This document shows positions 41,204 through 49,685 of a stretch of DNA of 64,000 nt, piece by piece (positions within the stretch are counted from its first letter, which is position 1; each line of letters starts with the position of its first letter). The DNA is taken from NCBI GenBank assembly GCA_003560595.1, contig PWKY01000088.1, forward strand, positions 1 through 64,000, in the 5' to 3' direction. The position numbers were made by a program, and so were the translations under genes. Source of the DNA: Thermoplasmata archaeon (GTDB taxonomy: Archaea; Thermoplasmatota; Thermoplasmata; Halarchaeoplasmatales; Halarchaeoplasmataceae). The notes below the pieces were generated by a model. It worked only from the letters and a program-made list of their open reading frames with translations. It had not been told where the DNA came from and searched no databases.

Positions 41204-41775
41204 AAAAAGATATTTTAAGTAGATTAGAAAGTGTGCTAAAAGATAAAGGCCTAAGATTCAAGGAGGAAGCTCCTGGGCGTATCAAAGGTCACTCTTACGT
41301 TAAATTATATATGGAAAACGATTTCCTGATGTATGTGGGTATATACGATGGTTCACCTCCATATTATTTTCCGTGGATAGAATTATTTGGTATCGAACCA
41401 TATCCGGATAAAGAATACTTTTTTGGATTTGAATTAGAAGAATTTTTAATTAAATCATGTTCGGAAACATTACCTCCCGGCGGAAGATTATTTGTGGACT
41501 ACTCAGAGGATGAAGAAACTCAACGAGAATTAAATGAAGGTGTTCCACCACCGATAAGTAGACTTGGATATCTCATGTTCAAACATGGTTTCACCTGGTT
41601 CAAAGATTGGTACTTTCCAGAGGGTTTTAATGAAGGGGGTTACAAACTACAGGGTGAAAAACCCCTTGATGAAAAAAGGCGTGAAGCACACATCGAAACC
41701 ATACGCCGAGAGGTTGACACATATTTATCAAAAAATGAAAACGATAAACTGTTAAAGCGTGCTGAGAAGTTATGA
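41200..41775 (+). CDS. DUF1122-like archaeal protein
   Basis: 191 residues. It contains Y-V-G-I-Y-D-G-S-P-P-Y-Y-F-P-W-I-E, L-P-P-G-G-R-L-F-V-D-Y, S-R-L-G-Y, G-F-T-W-F-K-D-W-Y-F-P-E-G and K-L-Q-G-E-K-P, which I recall as the conserved core of DUF1122. The function is unknown. Coupling to the methyltransferase (ATGA overlap) suggests they act on the same substrate or pathway. Confidence 0.7.
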   Translation: MKKDILSRLESVLKDKGLRFKEEAPGRIKGHSYVKLYMENDFLMYVGIYDGSPPYYFPWIELFGIEPYPDKEYFFGFELEEFLIKSCSETLPPGGRLFVDYSEDEETQRELNEGVPPPISRLGYLMFKHGFTWFKDWYFPEGFNEGGYKLQGEKPLDEKRREAHIETIRREVDTYLSKNENDKLLKRAEKL

Positions 41776-41822
41776 TAAATCTACCTATCGATTAATATAA
41801 CAAACATATTGATGACATAAAG

Positions 41823-42638
41823 ATGCAAGGAGATCCACCATCAGTTTCGATCTTAAAGCGCCTTTTCAGATACAGATTCTGGATCGCTAAGATGACCAAC
41901 ATACCACTGGTTGGTAATATCATAGACGATGCGTTCTTCGAAAATGATGATATGATATACCTACCGATGGACAAAAATATAACCATACAAAGAGAAGTCA
42001 AGATACATCGTCCGTCGGAGATCGTACTCCCATCTCAGGTCGTCGAATATTTCATAGAAAGATCTGAGCATTTTTGGATAATGGATCATTGCATATGCCG
42101 TGAATCTACCGGGTGTGAGGATTACCCTCGTGATATAGGCTGCCTTTTTTTAGGAGAAGCAACAAAAGATATCAACCCTTTGATGGGGAGATCGGTTACC
42201 AAAAAAGAAGCCTTTGAACACGTGGATAAAGCGAGAAAGGCTGGATTGGTCCATCTTATAGGACGAAACAAGTTAGATCCAGTTTGGTTAGGTGTAGGAC
42301 CCGATGATAAATTTTTAACCATATGTAACTGCTGCTCTTGCTGCTGCCTATGGAGGATGATCCCCGATCTATCTCCTGATATCTCTGCTAAGATCAAAAG
42401 GATGCCTGGAGTATCCGTCTCTATCGACCCTCGCTGTGTCGGCTGTGGCAAGTGCGCCGATATCTGCTTTGTAGATGCCATCGAAATAATAGATGGAAAA
42501 GCAACTGTGAGTGATGAATGCAGAGGATGCAGTCGCTGTGTCTATGTGTGTTCTGAAAAAGCGATCAAGTTGACTACAGAGGAGATCAACGTCGATGATT
42601 TTATCTCACGTATCGAATCCACGGTAGATCTTTCATGA
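41823..42638 (+). CDS. Multi-cluster iron-sulfur protein with C-terminal 2[4Fe-4S] ferredoxin
   Basis: 271 residues. The N-terminal ~190 residues contain C-I-C-R-E-S-T-G-C, a further Cys after I-G, and the dense C-N-C-C-S-C-C-C motif, enough for at least one extra cluster. Residues ~200-255 hold two classical motifs, C-V-G-C-G-K-C-A-D-I-C and C-R-G-C-S-R-C-V-Y-V-C. No transmembrane helix is certain, although the first 30 residues are basic and amphipathic. A TTAATATAA box ~30 nt upstream suggests a leaderless transcript. It is probably an electron carrier or reductase subunit; the partner is unknown. Confidence 0.8.
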   Translation: MQGDPPSVSILKRLFRYRFWIAKMTNIPLVGNIIDDAFFENDDMIYLPMDKNITIQREVKIHRPSEIVLPSQVVEYFIERSEHFWIMDHCICRESTGCEDYPRDIGCLFLGEATKDINPLMGRSVTKKEAFEHVDKARKAGLVHLIGRNKLDPVWLGVGPDDKFLTICNCCSCCCLWRMIPDLSPDISAKIKRMPGVSVSIDPRCVGCGKCADICFVDAIEIIDGKATVSDECRGCSRCVYVCSEKAIKLTTEEINVDDFISRIESTVDLS

Positions 42639-42641
42639 CCG

Positions 42642-43130
42642 TCACTTTAAACGGGCCGTTTTAACTTCCCCACCACAAACCATGCAATCTTCTACAGGTT
42701 CCTTGTACCAGCGTTTGCATTTAACGCATCTGTGACTCCATTTGTATTCTTTCTTGATCTCAGCAAGTGCCAATCCTCTGAAATCGACTCCAAGTGCCTT
42801 AGCAAGATTTTGGATGGAATAATCATCCGTGATCACAGTTGCATCAAGATGAAGTGCAAGAGCTAGTAATTCTATGTCTGTATTCGATAATCGCAAATAA
42901 TCTCCGGTACGTTTGGCGTGTGCTTTTACCTCTTGTATGTACGGACCTGGTGGAGTGACTACCTTTAATCCTCCTGCTAGTAACCGCTGTAATTTGTTAT
43001 ACCATCTGCCTCCTTTTTTAATTTCATCCGTCACCGAGGGAGGTATATACATCTCATTTACCATCGGTAGATCTTTTCCAGATAATATCACAGAGGTGTC
43101 TAATACGTATTTAGAGCGTTTATCGTTCAA
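42642..43130 (-). CDS. nob1: rRNA maturation endonuclease Nob1 (PIN plus zinc ribbon)
   Basis: 162 residues. PIN-domain acidic residues occur in V-L-D-T-S-V, V-T-D-E-I, S-N-T-D-I-E-L and V-I-T-D-D-Y, and the C terminus is a zinc ribbon (C-V-K-C...C-M-V-C). This is the archaeal Nob1 arrangement, which processes the 3' end of 16S rRNA. It is transcribed alone. Confidence 0.93.
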   Translation of the reverse strand: MNDKRSKYVLDTSVILSGKDLPMVNEMYIPPSVTDEIKKGGRWYNKLQRLLAGGLKVVTPPGPYIQEVKAHAKRTGDYLRLSNTDIELLALALHLDATVITDDYSIQNLAKALGVDFRGLALAEIKKEYKWSHRCVKCKRWYKEPVEDCMVCGGEVKTARLK

Positions 43131-43191
43131 CTTATCAAGGAGTTAAACTTTTCATATCACTTAAATACTTCCTTTTATCTAATCACAAAAC

Positions 43192-43713
43192 ATGGGAATC
43201 TATGCTTTTGAAGGAAGAAAACCCAAGATACATGAGACCGCTTATGTAAGTCCATCCGCCGACGTCATAGGCGATGTGACCATCGGTAAAGAGTGCTTTA
43301 TCGCACCCGGTGCTCGCCTTAAAGGAGATTACGGGACTATAGAGATCGGAGATTATTCTAATGTGCAGGAAAATTGTGTTATACATGCTAGGCCAGATGA
43401 ATACACTATCATCGGAGATTGGGTCTCTGTTGGTCACGGAGCTATAATCCATGGAGCGAAAATCGACGATTGGGCGGTGATAGGCATGGGTTCTGTAGTT
43501 AGCGATTACGCGACTGTAGGTCCCTGGGCCGTAGTCGCCGAGGGGGCGGTAGTGGTCAGTAAATCTCGTATATCTGAAGGTACCATCGTCGTTGGAATAC
43601 CTGCTAAAAGTAAAGGAAAGATAGATGAAGAGTTCAAGGAGAGGTGGATCGAGATAAAGAAAAAGTATAGATCCTTCTCTAAAAGATACAAAGAGGGATT
43701 AGTGCCATTATGA
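43192..43713 (+). CDS. Gamma-carbonic-anhydrase-like hexapeptide-repeat protein
   Basis: 173 residues. Left-handed beta-helix hexapeptides run through ~15-140 (V-I-G-D-V-T-I-G, G-T-I-E-I-G, V-V-S-D-Y-A-T-V-G). Metal-ligand histidines are in V-I-H-A, S-V-G-H-G and I-I-H-G, as in gamma-class carbonic anhydrases and YrdA/PaaY proteins. A C-terminal amphipathic helix follows. Catalytic activity of this subgroup is often unproven. A CTTAAATAC box ~30 nt upstream suggests a leaderless transcript. Confidence 0.9.
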   Translation: MGIYAFEGRKPKIHETAYVSPSADVIGDVTIGKECFIAPGARLKGDYGTIEIGDYSNVQENCVIHARPDEYTIIGDWVSVGHGAIIHGAKIDDWAVIGMGSVVSDYATVGPWAVVAEGAVVVSKSRISEGTIVVGIPAKSKGKIDEEFKERWIEIKKKYRSFSKRYKEGLVPL

Positions 43714-43716
43714 TCT

Positions 43717-45327
43717 TTACTCGGTAAAAGAAACGATCTTAAGGATCTTCTCAACGGTTTTTTCGTCTTGTATGATATTAAGCAATTCAGAAACGTTTTT
43801 GGGTTGAGTTCTAAAAATATCTGCAGCCCTTTTACTACCTATTCCAGGTATCGCCTCTAATTGTTTAAAACTAGCTTCATTTAAAACGAAGGGATGGTGA
43901 ACTCCAGTGACACTTCTGAAACCGTACTCGGTTATCACGATGTCATAAAATCTGTTGTGCTCAAGAGGATATTTGACCCCTACCAAAAGGGGATAAGTGC
44001 CCACCTGCCGACCGAAAGTAGTCTTCCCTTTTTTGACCTCAGTATAAACTTTTTTTAGCACAGTTCCTACTGGAAGCATCTTCTTCAACATCGGTCTATC
44101 TATGTTTTTTCTAACCCTGGATTTGAACTCCTTGAATTCTCTCACATCGTAGGCGTCTCTTTCTTTCCCATGAAGCGATAATTGACGGATGTTGATCCTT
44201 CTCAAAAGCATATCACTTTTCAGTAAATCTTCTAAGAAGGCATAGTTCAATTCATAGGTTTTCTTACTCTCACCAGGTAAACCGGCTATGAAGTTCAAAC
44301 CTGGCAGTAGTTTGGGCATGCCGTTTGACCCCCTATCTCTACCATGTTCGTTGATGATCTCTATAGCTTTACAAACTTCGAAGGGTGTAGCGTTCAAGTT
44401 GTTTTTATCTATGACATGAGGATCAGCGGATTCCATACCTAGAGCCAGTACGTTTCCCGATGTAGTATGCTTTACCAGCACGCCCATCACCTCCCGAGAT
44501 TCTTCTTCATGTTCAGCGATCACTGAAGGATTTGCGTTGTCAACATGGAGGACTTTTATGTCGGGGCACCGTTCCCATATCCCTTGAAATAATTTCTTTA
44601 TCTTCTCAGGAGAAGGAACTGGAACTTCTGTTTTACCCACCCCTTTAGCTCCGTAACTGATTATACATGATTGGCCACCCAGTCGAAAGTTTCTTACCCC
44701 CTCTGAATACAGTCCTTCTATCTCTTCGATGATGGACTCTATAGAACGAAACACCGGTTTGCCGTAGTCGGGTTCACTGCAAAAACTACACCCTCCAGTA
44801 AAATATCTAACACAACCTCGATATGTCTCGATCTCTGCTATCAAAGGTCGATTATACCAGGGATGCTGCTCAACAACCTTTGCACCCAAAGTGGACCATC
44901 GTTTCAGCTCCGACGTATCGCTCCAGCGGTCCTTTGGTGAACCCTGAACTTTATCGTAAAAATAGGCGCTGAGATCTTTTTTAACTACGTGATCGTAGCC
45001 GGTAACAATACCATATCGAGCCAATGGGCCTCCGATATAGGATTCAGCAGAGGATCTGGAGAGATTGTTCGCCTCTTTGATACTCATGGGCCGTCCACTC
45101 AAATAATTACCGGGAACGGTAACTCCTCCATATACCAACAAGATCTTTGCTCTGGGAATACCCTCATCTCTCACGGAATCGATGGTGATATATTTCCACT
45201 CGAATCCCAATTCCTCACAAACACCTGCCAGTATTCGTGGTTCTGGAGATAAGTAAGGAGGAACACCCAACAGAGCCGGTTCGTCAACGTAGCCGTCTAT
45301 GATCAACACGTCGGTATCACTCATCAT
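43717..45327 (-). CDS. Radical SAM protein with C-terminal helix-hairpin-helix
   Basis: 536 residues. The N-terminal ~110 residues have a Rossmann-like pattern (V-L-I-I-D-G-Y, I-L-L-V-Y-G-G). The cluster motif is the variant C172-x7-C180-x2-C183 (Y-R-G-C...G-G-C-S-F-C-S-E-P) seen in a group of archaeal radical SAM proteins. S-A-D-P-H and G-L-P-G-E-S-K follow. The last ~70 residues contain I-P-G-I-G-S-K-R-A-A, a DNA- or RNA-binding hairpin. It overlaps the end of rnp2 by 11 nt. The hairpin and this neighbour suggest nucleic-acid modification, but the reaction is unknown. Confidence 0.85.
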   Translation of the reverse strand: MMSDTDVLIIDGYVDEPALLGVPPYLSPEPRILAGVCEELGFEWKYITIDSVRDEGIPRAKILLVYGGVTVPGNYLSGRPMSIKEANNLSRSSAESYIGGPLARYGIVTGYDHVVKKDLSAYFYDKVQGSPKDRWSDTSELKRWSTLGAKVVEQHPWYNRPLIAEIETYRGCVRYFTGGCSFCSEPDYGKPVFRSIESIIEEIEGLYSEGVRNFRLGGQSCIISYGAKGVGKTEVPVPSPEKIKKLFQGIWERCPDIKVLHVDNANPSVIAEHEEESREVMGVLVKHTTSGNVLALGMESADPHVIDKNNLNATPFEVCKAIEIINEHGRDRGSNGMPKLLPGLNFIAGLPGESKKTYELNYAFLEDLLKSDMLLRRINIRQLSLHGKERDAYDVREFKEFKSRVRKNIDRPMLKKMLPVGTVLKKVYTEVKKGKTTFGRQVGTYPLLVGVKYPLEHNRFYDIVITEYGFRSVTGVHHPFVLNEASFKQLEAIPGIGSKRAADIFRTQPKNVSELLNIIQDEKTVEKILKIVSFTE

Positions 45328-45613
45328 CGAACAACCTTTTCTTCACCTTCTTGATGGTGCCGCTGCTTATCAATGTTTTAACTTTCCCTCCACATATATC
45401 AATTGAATTGAGTATCTCTATAGTACGCTCTTTACCAAAATGCCTGCACCGAATTATACCCTTTTTTCCGTCAAATACAGTAAGCCAGGGTTTTATTTCA
45501 TCATATTCATCTTGGAAAGAACGACGTATTGCGTTGATCATGTTCCTTCTATCTGTTCTAGATCCCTGCAGTACGAAACCGATGTAACGGAGCCTTTCAT
45601 TTTTAACCGCCAT
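45317..45613 (-). CDS. rnp2: RNase P protein component 2 (Pop5/Rnp2)
   Basis: 98 residues, slightly short for the family. It starts L-R-Y-I-G-F-V-L and has the hallmark K-G-I-I-R-C-R-H in mid-protein and S-G-T-I-K-K-V-K-K at the end. Rnp2 pairs with Rnp3 to support the catalytic domain of RNase P RNA in tRNA 5' maturation. It lies between moxR (10 nt upstream) and the radical SAM gene, which it overlaps. Confidence 0.88.
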   Translation of the reverse strand: MAVKNERLRYIGFVLQGSRTDRRNMINAIRRSFQDEYDEIKPWLTVFDGKKGIIRCRHFGKERTIEILNSIDICGGKVKTLISSGTIKKVKKRLFDDE

Positions 45614-45623
45614 ATGTGCGACC

Positions 45624-46598
45624 TTATTTCTTTCTAGAAACCTTTGGAACAGGTACTTCCTTTAATATCTCCGATATGATGCCTTCAGTTTTAACACCCT
45701 TTATCGCAGGCCCAGGCTTCAATACCAACCTATGTGCCAAGGCTTCTTTTGCGATGAATTTGACGTCATCTGGGACGACGTAATCTCTTCCCCGTATGGC
45801 TGCATTAGCCATGCCTAGTTTCATGAGTGCGAGACTTCCCCTAGGGCTTGAACCGACTTCGACCTGACCGTGTTCCCTGGTAAGATGAACTATGTTAACT
45901 ATATATTTTTTAATATCATCGTCGAGGTGAACGTTTTCAACTACCTCTTGCATTTCTATCAATCCCGGGGCGTCGATCACCTTATTAGTAAATACCTCGT
46001 CGGTGCGACGCTCCTTTCTCCTTAAAAGTATCTCGACTTCTTCTTTTTTAGATGGGTACCCTACTTCAAGTCTCATCAAAAACCGGTCTACCTGTGCCTC
46101 GGGTAACGGATATGTTCCTTCATATTCGATAGGGTTTTGAGTAGCCATCACGATAAATGGAGGCTTCATGTGATGAGTTTCACCTTCGATAGTGGTTTGT
46201 CTCTCTTGCATCGCTTCAAGAAGAGCTGCTTGAGTCTTGGGAGGAGCTCTGTTGATCTCGTCAGCCAAAAGGATATTTGTAAATATCGGACCTTTTCGCA
46301 TCTTGAAATCACCGGTATTTCTATCGTAAACAAATGATCCGGTTATATCTGCTGGAAGAAGATCGGGTGTGAACTGGATACGTTTAAAATCGCAGCCCAG
46401 TGCATCTGCGAAACAATTTGCCATCATGGTTTTTGCCAACCCTGGAAAATCTTCGAACAACAGATTACCGTTCGCTAAAAAACCTATGAGAGTTTTATGC
46501 ATGACCGTCCTTTTTCCAACGATAGTTTGACCGACCTCGTCTATTATGTTTTTACACGTATTCGATACATCTTTTACATCCACATGAATTACCTCCAA
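45624..46598 (-). CDS. MoxR-family AAA+ ATPase
   Basis: 324 residues, standard MoxR length. Walker A variant E-D-F-P-G-L-A-K-T, D-L-L-P-A-D-I-T-G, Walker B L-L-A-D-E-I-N-R-A-P-P-K-T-Q-A-A-L-L-E, and sensor 1 A-T-Q-N-P-I-E-Y-E-G-T-Y-P-L-P-E. MoxR proteins usually sit beside DUF58 and VWA partner genes; none is found here, where the neighbour is rnp2. It is clearly distinct from the ChlI-like proteins at 16-26 kb, lacking their cysteine motif. Its target is unknown. Confidence 0.93.
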   Translation of the reverse strand: MEVIHVDVKDVSNTCKNIIDEVGQTIVGKRTVMHKTLIGFLANGNLLFEDFPGLAKTMMANCFADALGCDFKRIQFTPDLLPADITGSFVYDRNTGDFKMRKGPIFTNILLADEINRAPPKTQAALLEAMQERQTTIEGETHHMKPPFIVMATQNPIEYEGTYPLPEAQVDRFLMRLEVGYPSKKEEVEILLRRKERRTDEVFTNKVIDAPGLIEMQEVVENVHLDDDIKKYIVNIVHLTREHGQVEVGSSPRGSLALMKLGMANAAIRGRDYVVPDDVKFIAKEALAHRLVLKPGPAIKGVKTEGIISEILKEVPVPKVSRKK

Positions 46599-46687
46599 GA
46601 TGGGATTTACATCGGTAAAGAAGGGGTGCTGTATAATATATTTTTCATCGCCGACAATACTAAATCATCAAAGTATTATTAACATAC

Positions 46688-47494
46688 ATGGAATTCTACT
46701 TTCCCGGTAAAAAATTCCCAGCCTTGTCTGTTACAGGTGATAAGTGTAGTTTGAACTGCGCCCATTGTGAGGGGCACTATCTACGTAATATGCTTGATGT
46801 TAGCGAACCTAAAACACTATATCAAGCCGCATTAAAGTTAGAAGATCAGGGAGGATTTGGGTTCCTGTTGAGCGGTGGGTCTGATACTGATGGAAAAATC
46901 CCGATCGACGACCACCTCGAAGTTGTCCAAAGGGTGATCGCTAGAACTTCCTTAAAGGTCAATGTACATACCGGTCTCGTGAATCCGGATACCGTCAAGG
47001 ACCTAAAAAAAGTATCACCACATGTAATTTCATTCGACTTGGTCGGTTCAAAAAAGACCATAGAAGAGGTTTATGGGATAAAGGCATCTCCTGAGGATTT
47101 TTACGATGCTTATCGACTTCTAAAAGAAGAATCATTGAACGTTGTACCACACATCACGATCGGTTTAGAAGGGGGTAAATTAAGAGGGGAATATCGTGCT
47201 ATAGATATGGCTTCAGATTCTAATTTGTTGATATTGAACTCATTGATCCCTTCTCATATAGGACGTACCGTTGAAAGAACAGATATACTAGAGACTCTTA
47301 GATATGCCTTAGATACAACTGATGCTAGGGTATATTTGGGATGTATGCGTGAACGTGGGAGGATTTCACTTGAAAAAAAGGCCTTGGAGATCGGAGTCTC
47401 TGGCATAGCTGTTCCTGCTAAAGATACATTAAGATGGGCTAGAGATAATTACGATGTTAAAGTGATGGAATACTGCTGTGCGACTCACCTGTAA
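46688..47494 (+). CDS. Radical SAM protein (COG1856-like)
   Basis: 268 residues. The cluster motif C-S-L-N-C-A-H-C (C-x3-C-x2-C) is at ~20-27; L-L-S-G-G-S and V-H-T-G-L-V-N follow, as in archaeal biotin-synthase-like proteins of COG1856. The C terminus ends in M-E-Y-C-C-A-T-H-L. No reaction is established for the group. Its 3' end overlaps the convergent membrane-protein gene by 10 nt. Confidence 0.82.
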   Translation: MEFYFPGKKFPALSVTGDKCSLNCAHCEGHYLRNMLDVSEPKTLYQAALKLEDQGGFGFLLSGGSDTDGKIPIDDHLEVVQRVIARTSLKVNVHTGLVNPDTVKDLKKVSPHVISFDLVGSKKTIEEVYGIKASPEDFYDAYRLLKEESLNVVPHITIGLEGGKLRGEYRAIDMASDSNLLILNSLIPSHIGRTVERTDILETLRYALDTTDARVYLGCMRERGRISLEKKALEIGVSGIAVPAKDTLRWARDNYDVKVMEYCCATHL

Positions 47495-48321
47495 ATTGCC
47501 TCATCCGAATGTTTTTTCTTTATGGGGAACATAAGAAAAGCAAATACCGAATAGGATATCAAGAAGCCCAGGGAAAGCAATGCAAAGGGATATGTCCTAC
47601 TAGGCGGCAGGTTACTATCTATGGTGTACCTCACAGTGACCGGCTCCTCTGGCTGTAGCACTAGTCTATATTCGTCAAACCTCAGAGCAGGCATGTCATA
47701 TTCGAAGACGTCGTTGTAGGAGGCCTCATTTGGATCACCTGGATTTCGATTTACTTTCATACCGAATAACCTATCTTCATAATTTGATTCAGTTAATATC
47801 GATACATCTACTCTGCCTTCACCATCTAAAACTTCTACGGAGATACTATCTACGATCGTAAAATCGAACCTGTCCCGGGAAGTAAAGTATATCGCTTCTT
47901 CTTCGGTTATAGTTATTTCACCGGTGATCGAAAGCTGTTCTTCTATCTGTTGGGGCATGTACGGTGTGAATAGTAAAAGAAATATCACACCAAAAACAAC
48001 TATCGCTGAATAGGACTTTTTCATGGATCTCGACGCCATCAAAAATTTAGCACTAGCACTCTTTCTAAATCCGATCTCCATCAATCTAAAAACAAAGAAT
48101 TCTATGGCGATCACTAGTATCCATATGATTGTGACCAAAAATGATATGAATATAGGTAAGTAAAATGGTTTTAGCTGTGCACCTCCAAGATAAGTAAAAA
48201 AGGCAAAAACAAGGATGATACCGATCACCTGAGGGATGTATGCAAGCTTTTCTAACCTTTTTATACGTGTTATCTGGTATGTACCTTCTAGTTTGTCATA
48301 TTCCTTTAATCTTTTATCCAT
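47485..48321 (-). CDS. Multi-pass membrane protein, function unknown
   Basis: 278 residues with about four transmembrane helices (~26-47, 53-78, 104-122, 243-266). Helices 3 and 4 flank a ~115-residue extracytoplasmic beta-rich loop. The C-terminal tail is short and basic (P-I-K-K-K-H). No family was recognised. It lies 48 nt downstream of priS on the same strand and could be co-transcribed with it. Confidence 0.75.
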   Translation of the reverse strand: MDKRLKEYDKLEGTYQITRIKRLEKLAYIPQVIGIILVFAFFTYLGGAQLKPFYLPIFISFLVTIIWILVIAIEFFVFRLMEIGFRKSASAKFLMASRSMKKSYSAIVVFGVIFLLLFTPYMPQQIEEQLSITGEITITEEEAIYFTSRDRFDFTIVDSISVEVLDGEGRVDVSILTESNYEDRLFGMKVNRNPGDPNEASYNDVFEYDMPALRFDEYRLVLQPEEPVTVRYTIDSNLPPSRTYPFALLSLGFLISYSVFAFLMFPIKKKHSDEAIYR

Positions 48322-48369
48322 TTTTCTTACCCGTGTTTATTTTTCCTAAAGGGATATGGACTTACATAT

Positions 48370-49605
48370 TTATAGGACTTTCGCTTGATACTTGGTAATA
48401 AAAAAGGGTGCTAGGCACTCGGGAACGTTCATTCTCTCCTCGAATTCGTAAATTTTTCCCTTTAACGTCACAGATCCTTCATCGGGCAATGAATCAAACT
48501 TGATCTCGTAGATCTTATCTTCTGAAGTATTAATGAATGCATCTTCGAGGGGTTCAAAAGAATAGAAGTCTTCTAGTTCTATCGGTTTTACTACCAGAAA
48601 AGAACCCGCATGTATAGAGGTAGGTAATCGGATGAGTCTTTTGGTATCGCCGGTGACTGGCTCATCAGTGGTACCTACAAATTCAAGAGAAAGCTCATTA
48701 ATACTGTGATCTTTTATAACTTCTTCAAATATCATCAAAAAGTGCTTTTGATTTACCATGCCACTTTCACTCAAGTCGTCGAGCCGCCCTTTTTCTATCA
48801 GATGTTTCCATTTCCCTTGTTCATAAAGCTCATCATAAAAACCTACCGCGGTTTTTTTTCCTATCCCAGGTATAGCACTGATCTCTTTGATGACTTCCGC
48901 CTTTGGCATGGTATTCCAACGACGTAATGCATATTTGATTAGATCGATAACTCTACGGCTCCAACCACCTCTATCTGACGGTGGAAAGCGATATGATAAC
49001 TCACTTTTACTGTATTCTTTGAATGTGGATACAGTCACCATTTCAAAGGGAAAGATAGAAGACAAACTTATACCGGTGCCGGTTATGTAATCAACTATCT
49101 CTCTACGTGCACTTCGGGGTAATGAAAGAACCTCTTTTTTCCGAACATGGATATGGTAACCTCTATTTCCAGAAAAAACCAACTTTATATGTTCTTCTTG
49201 AAAACCAAAGTCATCCATCAGAAAATCTTCCAGCAACAATCTCGTCTTCTTTTTTACAAGTTTAAGCTGTTCTTGGTATGGTAGGCCTTCTCCACCAGGC
49301 AGATGATCTGAATCTAGATCAAAAATAAGGTCAGCACCCAACCATTCTTTATCTTTCATGGGCACCCTTGGATCGGAGTAATATGCTGTAGAATAATAAG
49401 TGTGGATAGGAAGTCTGTTTATCATGAATTTTTTGAAGTCCTGATAATTAGAAAAGGATACTGGTCGATGCATACCTTTTGAACCTCTGTAGATAAATGC
49501 AAACTCTCTCAGTGTAAATCGTGGGGGTAATTGGAAATCTGTGTTGGTGTAATAGGACTTCAAGGTGCGATGAAGAAACCTCCGTGTTTTTGTAGTAGGG
49601 TCCAC
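48370..49605 (-). CDS. priS: DNA primase small (catalytic) subunit PriS
   Basis: 411 residues. It begins with the archaeal PriS pattern (T-L-K-S-Y-Y) and has R-E-F-A-F, the catalytic D-L-I-F-D-L-D-S-D (Asp96, Asp98), and S-G-N-R-G-Y-H-I-H-V. Within the helical insertion there is an I-P-G-I-G-K-K-T-A helix-hairpin-helix-like segment. PriS makes RNA primers with PriL, which is not in the window. A longer upstream start was not supported. Confidence 0.94.
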   Translation of the reverse strand: MDPTTKTRRFLHRTLKSYYTNTDFQLPPRFTLREFAFIYRGSKGMHRPVSFSNYQDFKKFMINRLPIHTYYSTAYYSDPRVPMKDKEWLGADLIFDLDSDHLPGGEGLPYQEQLKLVKKKTRLLLEDFLMDDFGFQEEHIKLVFSGNRGYHIHVRKKEVLSLPRSARREIVDYITGTGISLSSIFPFEMVTVSTFKEYSKSELSYRFPPSDRGGWSRRVIDLIKYALRRWNTMPKAEVIKEISAIPGIGKKTAVGFYDELYEQGKWKHLIEKGRLDDLSESGMVNQKHFLMIFEEVIKDHSINELSLEFVGTTDEPVTGDTKRLIRLPTSIHAGSFLVVKPIELEDFYSFEPLEDAFINTSEDKIYEIKFDSLPDEGSVTLKGKIYEFEERMNVPECLAPFFITKYQAKVL

Positions 49606-49663
49606 AATGGGTATATGTGTTCGACACTAAAAACATTTTCGAAAAACTTTTTGATCTAGAGAA

Positions 49664-49679
49664 TAAAAAAAGAAAAAAA
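49664..49679 (-). terminator. Oligo-T terminator of the MscS-like gene
   Basis: On the minus strand a run of seven T, one C and seven T begins about 7 nt after the stop of the gene at 49686, matching intrinsic archaeal terminators, which need only U-rich tracts. Confidence 0.65.
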
Positions 49680-49685
49680 GGGGGT

